Notes: generated by a model not told the origin, from the letters alone. DNA of 64,000 bases from JASJBU01 sp963797085 (GCA_963797085.1 CAWCOA010000019.1:62001-126000); one strand, 5' to 3'. Shown: positions 9,222-17,893, counted from the first letter of the stretch. Numbers and translations: made by a program.

Positions 9222-9890
9222 CTACTCGAGCAATGCCAGCAGCTCACTACCGCTCATCACATGACAATAGATCATATTGATGATTTCCAGTTCACGGTTG
9301 TGCAATTCATCGGTTCCGGCGGCGCAGCCATCCTCGACGACGATCACATTAAAGCTTTCGTCCGCAAGACTGCGCACTGTTGATGAGACGCACTGATCGG
9401 TGAAGATGCCGGTCATCACAACATTCTTAATACCCATGTTGGACAGGATGAGACGCAGGTTGGTGCCAGTCAGCGCGCTGTCCGTGGTCTTGGTCAGAAC
9501 GATCTCGCCGGCATGAGGCACCAGTTCGGGCACGATCTGAGATTCATCCTCGTCTTTCGGCAACAACAGGTAGTTCCAGCCGGGTTTCTTCTGGCTCAGG
9601 GATCTGTCGCGGCCGTCTTCCAGCAGACAGGCGATCCTTGCATGGATCACATCCATGCCTTTGGCGCGAAAGGCCTCCTGCAGACCCTGAACCCTGGGGA
9701 TGACGATATCCCGCATGCGTTCCTGGAATGGTGCCCAACGTTCTCGCTCGGCGGGGTCATCAGCCGTCTTGAGATAGATGTTCTGAATATCGATGGTCAG
9801 TAAGAGGGTTTCAGAGGGTTTAAGATCGGGGTTGGCCGGCTCAGGCGCTCCCTGATAGTAGAATGACCGGTAGTCGGTTTTCCAACTCAT
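9222..9890 (-). CDS. Isochorismatase-family cysteine hydrolase
   Basis: The ATG at 9890 lies behind GAGGAGACC; the GTG 27 bases upstream is less likely. The 222-residue protein has the alpha/beta hydrolase-like Asp near LLTIDIQNIYL, a Lys in VLTKTTDSALTGTNL and the catalytic Cys in GIFTDQCVSSTVRSLADE, the triad of the isochorismatase/nicotinamidase superfamily. Substrates vary widely (nicotinamide, isochorismate, ureidoacrylate, biuret), and nothing nearby fixes the choice. It precedes the SRPBCC gene by 37 bases on the same strand. Confidence 0.85.
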   Translation of the reverse strand: MSWKTDYRSFYYQGAPEPANPDLKPSETLLLTIDIQNIYLKTADDPAERERWAPFQERMRDIVIPRVQGLQEAFRAKGMDVIHARIACLLEDGRDRSLSQKKPGWNYLLLPKDEDESQIVPELVPHAGEIVLTKTTDSALTGTNLRLILSNMGIKNVVMTGIFTDQCVSSTVRSLADESFNVIVVEDGCAAGTDELHNRELEIINMIYCHVMSGSELLALLE

Positions 9891-9952
9891 GGAGTTCTGG
9901 TCTCCTCTTCGGTGCACAAGTGCGCAGGCTGATTATTTATTTTAGCTAGTTA

Positions 9953-9997
9953 GAGTCCAGAAACACCCCTCCCTGGGGTGTTTCTGGAACGGAATCG
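9953..9997 (-). repeat. Palindromic repeat, copy A
   Basis: A 45-base unit contains the perfect hairpin arms CCAGAAACACCCC and GGGGTGTTTCTGG. The whole unit recurs exactly, in inverted orientation, at 15369-15413. It sits exactly where homology to DUF1223 stops. A long near-perfect palindrome in two copies suggests a REP or MITE-like element; it could also act as a transcript hairpin for the gene upstream. Confidence 0.75.
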
Positions 9998-10242
9998 TAA
10001 TCAATTTTAGCGGTTTGCACTAGTCGTTGAACATCCAGGATTGCAGGAGATATAAATCCACCAAACCTTGGCTCAAGGCAGCCACCCGCCCGCGGCCTGT
10101 ATCGGGGTGGGACTCTGCTACAGCCATGGGAGGTAAACAGCTCCAGCAGCTTGACCTGCGCTTTCGGGCTCTCGATGTGGACCGATGCCGCGCTGGAAAG
10201 CAACGGCATCAAGAGCCACAGCAGAGGAAGTCTTGAGACCAT
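9998..10242 (-). pseudogene. Truncated DUF1223 (thioredoxin-fold) gene
   Basis: A signal peptide (MVSRLPLLWLLMPLLSSAAS) is followed by VKLLELFTSHGCS, the start of a DUF1223 domain, whose usual continuation is SxxCPPAD. Here the text continues RVPPRYRPR, so the frame is disturbed right after the motif, and recognisable homology (about FISPAILDVQRL) ends after roughly 75 residues at the palindromic repeat. A normal member has about 230 residues. It lies 10 bases downstream of msrB and was probably cotranscribed with it. Confidence 0.6.
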
Positions 10243-10252
10243 CTGTGACCGA

Positions 10253-10741
10253 TCAGGCCGGTACGAACTTCAATGCCACACCGTTATTGCAATAACGCAG
10301 GCCGGTGGGCTTGGGTCCATCGTTGAATACATGTCCATGATGTCCGCCGCACTTGGCGCAGTGGTATTCGGTTCTGGGCCAGATCAATTTGTAATCCTTT
10401 TCGGTTTCAAAGGCGCCCTCCAGGGTGTCGAAAAAGCTCGGCCATCCGGTGCCGCTCTCATATTTGGTGCTGGCATCAAACAGCGGATGATCACAAGCCA
10501 CACAAACGTAAGTACCGTCGCGCTTCTCCTCCAGGAGGGTGCTGGTGAAGGGGCGTTCGGTCCCCTCTTTGCGCAGCACGTGGAATTGTTCCGGCTCCAG
10601 CCGCTGCTGCCACTGCGCATCGGTGAGGATCAGTTTTTCTACAGACATGGTTGTTTTCTCTCCTTTGGCAAACAGGCGGCTCCCGGCCAGGGGAAGCAGG
10701 GCAATACCGCCCAGTGTCAGGATAAAGTCTCTTCTTTTCAT
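10253..10741 (-). CDS. msrB: Exported peptide-methionine (R)-S-oxide reductase
   Basis: The 162-residue protein starts with a twin-arginine signal (MKRRDFILTLGGIALLPLAG). The MsrB domain follows: zinc cysteines in CVAC and CAKCGGH, the SGTGWPSF signature, GHVFNDGP, and the catalytic region GLRYCNNGVALKF. MsrB reduces the R-epimer of methionine sulfoxide in oxidised proteins; the Tat signal implies a periplasmic form. The GGHHGHVF version differs from the usual GGHLGHVF at one position. It heads a short minus-strand pair with the broken DUF1223 gene. Confidence 0.9.
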   Translation of the reverse strand: MKRRDFILTLGGIALLPLAGSRLFAKGEKTTMSVEKLILTDAQWQQRLEPEQFHVLRKEGTERPFTSTLLEEKRDGTYVCVACDHPLFDASTKYESGTGWPSFFDTLEGAFETEKDYKLIWPRTEYHCAKCGGHHGHVFNDGPKPTGLRYCNNGVALKFVPA

Positions 10742-10979
10742 GGCATATCCTCTTCAATAATCAATAAGTAAGACAAGGCTGCCGTTGACGGGTTGCATAT
10801 CCGCATCACATAGGCAGCCTAGCGCAAACAGCCGCAGCTTATAAAGACAGACATCTCAGGGATTACCCGGAATAGCAAGGCATTCGGACCCAGGAAGTCA
10901 GCGGGGTGCTTGATCTGCTGTTAAGCCAAAGTATGCGACGGCAGTCTCAAGCTGCCATCACGCAAAGCTCACAAAAGTC

Positions 10980-12434
10980 TCACATCTGGCCCAACGGAAA
11001 AGAAAACATGAACCGGGCACCTTTATCGGGCCCGTTCTCAACCCAGATGCGGCCTTGCTGCAGCTCCACCGTGCGTTTTGCAATAGCCAGTCCCAGGCCG
11101 GCGTGCTGCCGGTCTTTTCCGACGCCCTGGCTGCGGTAGAATGGCTCGAAGAGATGCGGCAGATCCTCAGCGGGCACTCCCGACCCATCGTCCTGGATTG
11201 TGATAACAGCGGAATCTTCCGTTACATCCAGGATGACTTTGATCTCACCGCCCGGCGGTGTATGGTCGATGGCATTACCGATCAGGTTATCCAGCACCCG
11301 CTCGGTCATCCCCACATCCAGCAGGATCACCGGCAGCTCGGCTGGCGGCGGCATCAGCAGATCGATACCCGCTGCTGCAGCCCGCAGTTGGAATTTCTGC
11401 ACCACGTCCTGCAGCAATTCGGCAATGCTGCTGGGCTCGCAGACCGGCTGAGTCTCACGCGCCTCCAGCTGCGCCAACTCAAACAACCCCTCCACCATCT
11501 GTTTCAGGTTGCCGCTCTGGCGCAGGGCAATGCTCAGATACTCAGCTTTCTTAACCTCGTCCAGCTCAGCTGTTTTCATCTGCAGGGTCTCAAGATAGCC
11601 ATGCAGGGCAGCCAGCGGGGTGCGCAGGTCATGGGAGACCTGGGCCACCAGTTCTCTGCGCAACAGGTCCTGCTGCCGCAGCTCGCCCCACTGATCGATA
11701 ATCCGCCCCGCCATCTGATCGAAACTCTGACCCAGCCTGTCTATCTCATCAGCGGCCTGCTCCAGGCCCTCGGCATAATCAGCATGCCGGGTGAACCCGC
11801 TCTGTTGGAAATCCTCCATCAGGGCGGCAAGTTTCTGCAGCCGGCGAGTCAGCAGATGAAACAGCAGCAACCCGGCCAGCAGGCCGAATCCGAGACTGCC
11901 GGTGACGGCCCAGGCACTGAGGCGCAACACATAACGGGCTTCCACCGCCTGCTCCGCCGAATCATATTGCTCGCCCCTGAGCACCACGTACAGGTAGCCG
12001 GCCGGCACGGCCACCACGGAAAAGGCCTTGCGCCGGTCATGGGAGCGAGGGTCGTCCCCCAGCAGCGGAAAGCCTTCGCCGTGCAGAAACGCCTCTATCG
12101 GCGCCAGATCCACACGCTGCCGCTTGACCTTGCCGGGGTCTGCTGAGAAGGCGAGGATCTGGCCTTCCCGGTCGAGCAGATAGATCTCGATGCTCGGGTT
12201 GATATCCATATAGGCACTGAAGGTTGCCTGCAGGGCTTTCTGATCCAACTGACCGGATGCCACCAGCTGCCGGTCGGCCACGATCCGCTGGGCCAGGTCA
12301 CGGTTGAAGTGCTGAGTGATCTCCTGCAGATAACGTTCCGTTGTGGAGGTGGTGATCAGCACGTAGATCAAACCGATCACCAGAAACAAGCTCACCAGGA
12401 CAGTAGCCAGGCGCGCATACAAGGTCTGAAACAT
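10980..12434 (-). CDS. Sensor histidine kinase of an OmpR-type two-component pair
   Basis: The 484-residue inner-membrane kinase has TM1 at about 9-29, a periplasmic sensor of about 140 residues, TM2 at about 171-194, a HAMP linker, the phosphorylated His268 in VSHDLRTPLAALHGY, and an HATPase_c domain with N box (NLIGNAIDHTPPGG), DDGSGVP, FEPFYRSQG and GLGLAIAKRTVE. It follows its response regulator by 18 bases. The signal sensed is unknown; no diagnostic sensor motif is visible. Confidence 0.92.
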   Translation of the reverse strand: MFQTLYARLATVLVSLFLVIGLIYVLITTSTTERYLQEITQHFNRDLAQRIVADRQLVASGQLDQKALQATFSAYMDINPSIEIYLLDREGQILAFSADPGKVKRQRVDLAPIEAFLHGEGFPLLGDDPRSHDRRKAFSVVAVPAGYLYVVLRGEQYDSAEQAVEARYVLRLSAWAVTGSLGFGLLAGLLLFHLLTRRLQKLAALMEDFQQSGFTRHADYAEGLEQAADEIDRLGQSFDQMAGRIIDQWGELRQQDLLRRELVAQVSHDLRTPLAALHGYLETLQMKTAELDEVKKAEYLSIALRQSGNLKQMVEGLFELAQLEARETQPVCEPSSIAELLQDVVQKFQLRAAAAGIDLLMPPPAELPVILLDVGMTERVLDNLIGNAIDHTPPGGEIKVILDVTEDSAVITIQDDGSGVPAEDLPHLFEPFYRSQGVGKDRQHAGLGLAIAKRTVELQQGRIWVENGPDKGARFMFSFPLGQM

Positions 12435-12452
12435 GAGTCGGCCTATGCCCCG

Positions 12453-13154
12453 TCAATCATTGGCGAACTTATAACCCACACCCCATACGGTGAGGATGTA
12501 GTCAGGGTTCGAAGGATCGGCTTCGATCTTGCCCCGCAGCCGATTGATGTGCGAATTCACCGTGTGCTCATAGCCATCATGGTTATAGCCCCAGACCTTA
12601 TCGAGAAGCTGTACCCGGCTGAACACCCGTCCCGGATGGCGGGCAAAAAACAGCAGCAGATCGAACTCCTTTGCGGTCAGTTCCACTGCCCTGCCCTGTA
12701 CCTTGACAATCCGCTGCGCGGTGTCGATCGCGAGCTCACCCTGCTGGATCAGCTCATCGGCCTGCTGCTGATTGCTATCACTGAAGGCGTCGACGCGCCG
12801 AAACAGCGCCTTGATACGCGCCAGCAGTTCGGGAATGCTGAAGGGCTTGGTGAGATAGTCATCGGCGCCCACTTCCAGGCCCAGCACCCGGTCGAGTTCG
12901 GTGGACTTGGCTGTAAGCATCAGGATTGGCACATAACCACCTGACTCACGCATGCTGCGGCAGATCGACAGGCCATCCGTATCCGGCAGCATCAGATCCA
13001 ATACCACCAGGTCATACACGGTTGCTGCAAACAACGCCAAGCCGCTGGCCCCATCCTGCGCGACATCGGCATCCAGGCCGATATCGTTGAGATGAGTCTG
13101 CACCAACCTGGCGATATCCGGTTCGTCTTCGATGATCAGGACTTTGCGACGCAT
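12453..13154 (-). CDS. OmpR-family response regulator
   Basis: The 233-residue protein has a receiver domain with acidic pocket ED (10-11), phosphoacceptor Asp53 in VVLDLMLPDTDG and Lys in LTKPFSIPELL, followed by a winged-helix DNA-binding domain (about 130-230) with VELTAKEFDLLLFFARHPGRVFSR and VWGVGYKF. It is the first gene of a two-gene operon with the kinase and should be its output partner. The target genes cannot be deduced; the divergent phospholipase-like gene starts about 200 bases away and is a candidate by position. Confidence 0.93.
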   Translation of the reverse strand: MRRKVLIIEDEPDIARLVQTHLNDIGLDADVAQDGASGLALFAATVYDLVVLDLMLPDTDGLSICRSMRESGGYVPILMLTAKSTELDRVLGLEVGADDYLTKPFSIPELLARIKALFRRVDAFSDSNQQQADELIQQGELAIDTAQRIVKVQGRAVELTAKEFDLLLFFARHPGRVFSRVQLLDKVWGYNHDGYEHTVNSHINRLRGKIEADPSNPDYILTVWGVGYKFAND

Positions 13155-13358
13155 GTTTACATTGTTAAAAATAGAGTGAGTCTCAAGATGAGGATAGCAG
13201 GCGTATCGAGTTCCCCCTGCGGCTTCAATGAAGCGCTTCCATTACAACCCATGGCGTTTGCCGATATATCACAAATAAATCACAAAATGATCACACTTGG
13301 GAATCATTGATATAATTTTGCAAGATCGTAGAGTAAACGACAGCCGGGGGGGACATCC

Positions 13359-13805
13359 TTGCACTTCACGACAACCCAGCAAATTCTCGACACCCTCTGC
13401 GGCCGCGATCACCCGGACAGCTTTGGCCCCACCATCCAGGGCATCCCGGAATTCGATCCGCAGAAACACTCCGACGGCTGCAGTGGCGGGATGTCGTCGG
13501 CTTATGCAAAACTACCGCGATGGGTGCATGAAAGATTCGGCGAAACCCTGCCCTGGCGGGATTGCTGCGTGGCCCATGATCAGGCCTACTATTACGGCGG
13601 CAGCCGTGAGGACAAGCTGCAAGCCGATGAGATTTTGAAGCGCTGCGTTGAAACCAGACTGCAAGATGAGCATGCCGGGCTGCTGCTGGGCCTCGCCATG
13701 CAGATGGCGGTCACCATAGGCGGGCAGCCGTATTTCATCACCGCATATCGTTGGGGCTATGGTGAAGACTTCCGGGGCACCGAAGACCTGCCCTCTGGTC
13801 GATAG
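13359..13805 (+). CDS. Small phospholipase-A2-like protein
   Basis: The 148-residue protein most likely starts at a TTG behind GGGGGGAC. It contains SDGCSGGM followed by DCCVAHDQAYYYGGS, which resembles the calcium loop and the catalytic Cys-Cys-x-x-His-Asp core of the PLA2 superfamily (the HD dyad). There is no signal peptide, so it would act inside the cell or need another export route. A hydrophobic C-terminal segment (LLLGLAMQMAVTIGG) could contact membrane. PLA2-like assignment rests on these motifs only; activity is not proven. It is divergent from the response regulator. Confidence 0.6.
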   Translation: MHFTTTQQILDTLCGRDHPDSFGPTIQGIPEFDPQKHSDGCSGGMSSAYAKLPRWVHERFGETLPWRDCCVAHDQAYYYGGSREDKLQADEILKRCVETRLQDEHAGLLLGLAMQMAVTIGGQPYFITAYRWGYGEDFRGTEDLPSGR

Positions 13806-13898
13806 TCCATCAAATTGCCGGACAATCCGGGAGCAGCGACAGATCCGGGGCCTTGGAACAGGTCATCGGGATTTTCACCCCAGCCGCCTGATTCAACT

Positions 13899-15215
13899 TC
13901 ATTCACAAAGTTCTATGCTTGACCGGAATTTTTCCAATTGCCTTTGACGGGTCTGCAACATGTCCAGATGATAGATATCCGGCGGGAACAGAAAGTCGGT
14001 GACCCCGGAATCGAACAGACGCCTTACCTCGTATTCATCATGCGCGATATCCCGCTGATAACGATAATTGAGATAGGACTGGTTGGTGTGAATGATGAAC
14101 TCGACCCGCATTCCACCCAAGCGGGCAAAGAACTTGAGCATCTGGGTCTTGCTGCTGCTGCCGACGGACGCTGCATCATACTGCCCGCCGGTCAGAGTAT
14201 CGGAGATATCCTCCAGGATCATGAATGAGTCCGCCTTGACAGCCGCGCCAGTCAGGTGACGGGTGAATCTTTTCACATCGCTGAGATTGTCCAGCACCGC
14301 CATCAGGCCCAGTTCATCGTCCACCGCCACTGCCGGATTTTTCTCATTCTTTCGTAACAGTTTCAAGACCTTTGCCGCAGAGTCTTTTTTCCTGACGGTG
14401 ACGTAGACGGGAATTTCCTGGCCTCGGTCATGAAACAGACGGCGTTTGATCAGGGTCAGCTTCAGGTTATTGTTGAGCGGTCTGATCGCCTGGGCGGTCT
14501 TCTCATCGATAACGTCCACCTGAGTACAACTGAAATCCTTGTCATCATGCCGGCTCAGCAGATAAGCGATGTCCAGCTCACCAATCTTGAGCTTGGGACT
14601 CCAGACATGCTGATTGAGAAAATTCAAAAATGCCGAAAACTTGTTCTCAATCCCGGTTTCCCGTTCGCGCTGATCGATAGAGCCTGCCAATCCCATCAGC
14701 ACCAGTTTCCGCTTGGCTTCGAAGCGGATCTTCTTGTGGTAACGGTCATCGAAGATGATGAGTAACAGATCGATGGGGTTCTGGGTGGTTTCGATCTCGT
14801 TACTCAGTTCAATATGCGAACTGTAGGCCGCAAAGACCTTGCCCTTGAGATAGCCGATGACTGCGTCCGCGGTATCCGCATAGGCATCGATCTTGCCGCG
14901 CACCTCGGAGAGCTCGCCGGAGATGTCAAACAGGTTTCCGAGCAGTTTATAGGCGCGCTGGGTGCGTTGCTTGCGCATGCCGGAATCGCCAATCAATGCG
15001 GCTATCTGGTCGAATCGATCAATCTGCAGTAGATTAAAAATCTGCTCGCGCACCGCACGGTAGCGGGTCACGGTCAGACGATCGTGGCAGAAGCCTCTGG
15101 CCCAGGCCCGAGTCTGCTTGGAGTATGGATGCTCGAATGAGATGCTTTCCTGGACGGAAAAAGGGCCATCCTGCTTCATGGCAATGAAGATCGATTTTTC
15201 GTCCACGACGCTCAT
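13899..15215 (-). CDS. Conserved-looking protein, possible RelA/SpoT-like fold
   Basis: The 438-residue protein has no signal peptide or membrane helix. I do not recognise the whole protein. Residues about 265-345 read YVTVRKKDSAAKVLKLLRK, then VDDELGLMAVLDN, and near 375-390 GMRVEFIIHTNQSYLNY, a succession that recalls the RIKxxxSIxxKM, DxxGxRxIV and VEIQIRT/H stretches of RelA/SpoT nucleotidyltransferases. The similarity is by eye and weak; the N-terminal half (about 1-260) has no familiar feature. It converges with the phospholipase-like gene (stops 93 bases apart). Confidence 0.55.
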   Translation of the reverse strand: MSVVDEKSIFIAMKQDGPFSVQESISFEHPYSKQTRAWARGFCHDRLTVTRYRAVREQIFNLLQIDRFDQIAALIGDSGMRKQRTQRAYKLLGNLFDISGELSEVRGKIDAYADTADAVIGYLKGKVFAAYSSHIELSNEIETTQNPIDLLLIIFDDRYHKKIRFEAKRKLVLMGLAGSIDQRERETGIENKFSAFLNFLNQHVWSPKLKIGELDIAYLLSRHDDKDFSCTQVDVIDEKTAQAIRPLNNNLKLTLIKRRLFHDRGQEIPVYVTVRKKDSAAKVLKLLRKNEKNPAVAVDDELGLMAVLDNLSDVKRFTRHLTGAAVKADSFMILEDISDTLTGGQYDAASVGSSSKTQMLKFFARLGGMRVEFIIHTNQSYLNYRYQRDIAHDEYEVRRLFDSGVTDFLFPPDIYHLDMLQTRQRQLEKFRSSIELCE

Positions 15216-15257
15216 GCGCCAACCATACCATACTGACCGCAGTTTGCTATTCCGGCT

Positions 15258-15424
15258 CTAGTTAGTTTCCGTCCAGAAAGGACGGAAACTAATCTGGCAT
15301 AAGTACGTGCCAGCATTTTCAAAGGCATTAAGCCTTTGAGAATGAAGGAATCGGAAAATCGTATTTTTCGATTCCGTTCCAGAAACACCCCAGGGAGGGG
15401 TGTTTCTGGACTCGAACTAGTTAG
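15258..15424. repeat. Composite palindromic element, copy B
   Basis: Bounded on both sides by CTAGTTAG, the element contains three hairpins: a 13-bp stem TTAGTTTCCGTCC/GGACGGAAACTAA with a 5-base loop; a stem around CAAAGGCATTAAGCCTTTG; and the 45-base palindrome shared with copy A (15369-15413). The stretch GGAATCGGAAAATCG/CGATTCCG adds further self-complementarity. No protein is encoded. Dense palindromes with short terminal repeats fit a MITE or compound REP element. The remaining intergenic DNA around it shows nothing else. Confidence 0.65.
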
Positions 15425-15535
15425 GCTAACCCATCACGCAGAATGGCGGCCTGTTTTACGGCAAGATTATCTCCTTCAGTTAAGACGCCTAATCTTGCCC
15501 GCCTTTCCGCAACGATGTTACGGCATTTATCCGGG

Positions 15536-15835
15536 CTATAGATCCTGCGCACGGATCAGAACGTGGCCTTCCTCGTCAAAGGCCTCGTTCTCTATGAGCT
15601 TTCTGGCCGCTTCCTGTATTGCCAATCGATGCTCCGCGACAGACGCCATGGGTTCTTCTGCCGAGGCGCCGAATTTTTGTCTCAAAAGCTTCAACGAGAT
15701 GCGGCAAAGTACCCGCCTTTTGTTGACCTGTGCAGCAACAGTGGCCACCTCAGTCACGGCATTCCAGCACTCAAGCCTGGGGAATGATATCCCTGTATTG
15801 CCTGAAGCAGATGTTCTAGCGCCAGTTATCTGCAT
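15536..15835 (-). CDS. DUF1488 family protein
   Basis: The 99-residue protein matches the DUF1488 pattern: ISFPRLECWNAVTEVATVAAQVNKRRV, then VLCRISLKLLRQKFGA, VAEHRLAIQEAARKLI and a short strand HVLIRAQDL at the end. Members are small proteins of about 85-100 residues with no assigned function. The ATG is preceded by AGCAGGATTTGTT. No operon partner is visible. Confidence 0.75.
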   Translation of the reverse strand: MQITGARTSASGNTGISFPRLECWNAVTEVATVAAQVNKRRVLCRISLKLLRQKFGASAEEPMASVAEHRLAIQEAARKLIENEAFDEEGHVLIRAQDL

Positions 15836-15992
15836 AACAAATCCTGCTCAACGTTGCAGGGCAACTCAATGGTGAATATGACATACATGCAAGACATTCT
15901 CTCTCCAAATCTTATAAAAACATCGGTAATGCTGAACTGCTATTGGAATCGGTGCACGGCCTAGTATCTGCCGAGTACCAATTTCAAAAGGC

Positions 15993-16121
15993 TTACAGGG
16001 TCCGGCCATCTCCCAGGAATGACGGGTACTCCTTCTGTGACTTCTTAGCAGCCCGTTTCTCCTTCATGGTCAAGGCCGGTTTCTTCTTCATTTCCTTATT
16101 GCTTTGACGGTTCTTACTCAT
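15993..16121 (-). CDS. 42-residue Lys-rich small protein
   Basis: A short frame with a good ribosome-binding site (GAGGTAAT, 4 bases before ATG) encodes MSKNRQSNKEMKKKPALTMK, continues with EKRAAKKSQKEYP and ends SFLGDGRTL. About a third of the residues are Lys or Arg. The beginning MSKNRQSNKE resembles short basic proteins commonly annotated as hypothetical in proteobacteria. The composition suggests a nucleic-acid or ribosome-associated role, but this is speculation. It stands alone between DUF1488 and the his genes. Confidence 0.65.
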   Translation of the reverse strand: MSKNRQSNKEMKKKPALTMKEKRAAKKSQKEYPSFLGDGRTL

Positions 16122-16613
16122 GGTATTACCTCATGGTAGAAAAGTGGTGGGCGTCGTGCCTCAAGCTAAAGTCTGCGGTAGAGAATACGGGACAGAATCT
16201 CTGAACTTGCTCAACTTGAATCTGCTGCTATGACGACATGGACCCGTAGATCACATGCTCAAGGTTTAACCTCTCGAACTTCATCAAATGGAACATTGTT
16301 CTCTCCTTGTCGTGGTAGGGGCAGAAATCCATTGCCATCTGGGTAGGGAAATAGAATTTGCCATTATACTTGAAAATGCGACTGATTACCGGTTCTATTT
16401 TCTTTCGGCGACAGGATTCAACCGAGCTAATCACCAGCGTCTGGCTTGAATTGGCTCTGACAGCCAGGAGAGTTCTTAAAAATATACCTGCCTTGGATGA
16501 AGACCTGGAGATGCCAAGCAGGGTTCAACGAGTCTGCCGGTCCGCTGCGGTTCGTTTCTCTTACCAGTTCCGCTATAGTACCCACCTTTATTCATTGGGT
16601 TGAGCCTGCAAGC
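16122..16613 (-). other. Intergenic region with one weak open frame
   Basis: A minus-strand frame at 16228-16434 (GTG start) encodes 68 residues including KIEPVISRIFKYNGKFYFP and FCPYHDKERTMFHLM. Its composition is protein-like, but no ribosome-binding site is clear and I do not recognise it; it may be a real small protein or a remnant. The rest holds the hisI promoter region; no terminator or RNA gene was recognised. Confidence 0.3.
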
Positions 16614-17012
16614 ATGGCACTTAGCGAAGAAATCAAAAATATCGTCGACTTCACCAAGGCCAATGGCCTGGTGACCGCCATTGCTCAGGATGCCGAGAGC
16701 GGCGAGATCCTGATGGTGGCGAATATGAATGAAGAGTCGCTGGCCCAAAGCATCGAATTGGGTGAGGCCGTCTACTGGAGCCGTTCACGGCAAAAACTCT
16801 GGCACAAGGGCGAAGAGAGCGGCAATCAACAGAAGATTCGCGAAATGTATCTGGACTGTGACGGCGACGCGATACTCTTGAAGGTGGATCAGATCGGCGG
16901 TGCGGCCTGCCACACCGGCAAGCGCAGTTGTTTCTTCCGCAAACTGGAAAACGGCAACGTTTCCGATGTAGGCGTTCAGGTGTTCGACCCCCAGGAGGTC
17001 TACAAGAAATGA
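16614..17012 (+). CDS. hisI: Phosphoribosyl-AMP cyclohydrolase
   Basis: The 132-residue enzyme opens the ring of PR-AMP, the third step of histidine synthesis. It shows VTAIAQDAESGEILMVANMNEESL, the SRSRQKLWHKGEESGN signature, the Mg-binding DCDGDA and zinc ligands in CHTGKRSCFF. It lacks the pyrophosphohydrolase (HisE) half that is fused in enterobacteria, so a separate hisE must lie elsewhere. The ATG at 16614 aligns with the family start. Its stop overlaps the hisG start in ATGATG, implying translational coupling. Confidence 0.95.
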   Translation: MALSEEIKNIVDFTKANGLVTAIAQDAESGEILMVANMNEESLAQSIELGEAVYWSRSRQKLWHKGEESGNQQKIREMYLDCDGDAILLKVDQIGGAACHTGKRSCFFRKLENGNVSDVGVQVFDPQEVYKK

Positions 17013-17893
17013 TGGACGAAAACGCTCGCCTGCGCATCGGCATCCCCAAGGGCAGCCTGCAGGAAACCACCAAAAGACTGTTTGCCCTGGCAGGTTTCAC
17101 GCTGCGCATCTCAGGACGCTCCTATTATCCGGACATCGATGACCCCGATATCCAGTGCATCCTGATACGCCCCCAGGAGATGGCCCGCTATGTGGAACAG
17201 GGCATCCTGGACTGCGCCATCACCGGACTGGACTGGCTGCTGGAGACGGGAGCCGATGTCGCCCAGGTGGCCGACCTCAAGGCGCCCTGGCCCAACTACG
17301 GTACGGTGCGCTGGGTGATGGCCTCAAAGGAAGGCTCCTCTTTTGACAGCGTTACAGACCTGGAAGACAAGCGGATCGCCACCGAGGCGGTTGGCATGAC
17401 CCAGCGCTTCCTGTCTGAGCATAACGTCAATGCCCATGTGGAGTTTTCCTGGGGCGCCACTGAGGTCAAGCCGCCAACACTGGCCGACGCAATCGTCGAC
17501 GTATCCGAAACCGGTTCCAGCCTGCGCGCGAATAATCTCAAGATCATGCATGTGGTTTTGGAGAGCACGCCGCGTTTCATCGCCAATCATGCAGCCCTGA
17601 CCGATGAATGGAAACAGGCCAAGATCAAGCGCCTGGAGATGCTCTTCACGGGCGCCATTCGCGCTGCAACCCGCGTCACCCTGGCCATGAACGTGCCGTG
17701 CAAATGCATAGATCAGGTGCTGGCCCTGCTGCCCGCTCTGTGCACGCCCACTGTCTCTACCCTGGCGGACGAAAACTGGGTCGACATCAGCACGGTGGTG
17801 GTGGAGAAACTGGTGCGTGATTTGATCCCGAAACTCTACGAGGCCGGCGCTCGCGGCATCATCGAAATGCCTATTAATAAGATTATTGAGTGA
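17009..17893 (+). CDS. hisG: ATP phosphoribosyltransferase, long form
   Basis: The 294-residue protein catalyses the first and feedback-controlled step of histidine synthesis (ATP + PRPP). RIGIPKGSLQETTKRLF starts the catalytic part; VDVSETGSSLRANNL is the PRPP-binding loop; and the last 75 or so residues, with LLPALCTPTVSTLADENW, form the C-terminal regulatory ACT-like domain. The presence of that domain means HisZ is not needed. It overlaps hisI. No attenuator or leader peptide is visible upstream of the pair. Confidence 0.95.
   Translation: MMDENARLRIGIPKGSLQETTKRLFALAGFTLRISGRSYYPDIDDPDIQCILIRPQEMARYVEQGILDCAITGLDWLLETGADVAQVADLKAPWPNYGTVRWVMASKEGSSFDSVTDLEDKRIATEAVGMTQRFLSEHNVNAHVEFSWGATEVKPPTLADAIVDVSETGSSLRANNLKIMHVVLESTPRFIANHAALTDEWKQAKIKRLEMLFTGAIRAATRVTLAMNVPCKCIDQVLALLPALCTPTVSTLADENWVDISTVVVEKLVRDLIPKLYEAGARGIIEMPINKIIE

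Noticed and set aside
11055..12146. Plus-strand open frame of 363 codons over the histidine kinase
   Set aside because: Gln/His-rich shadow of an intact kinase; no plausible start context.
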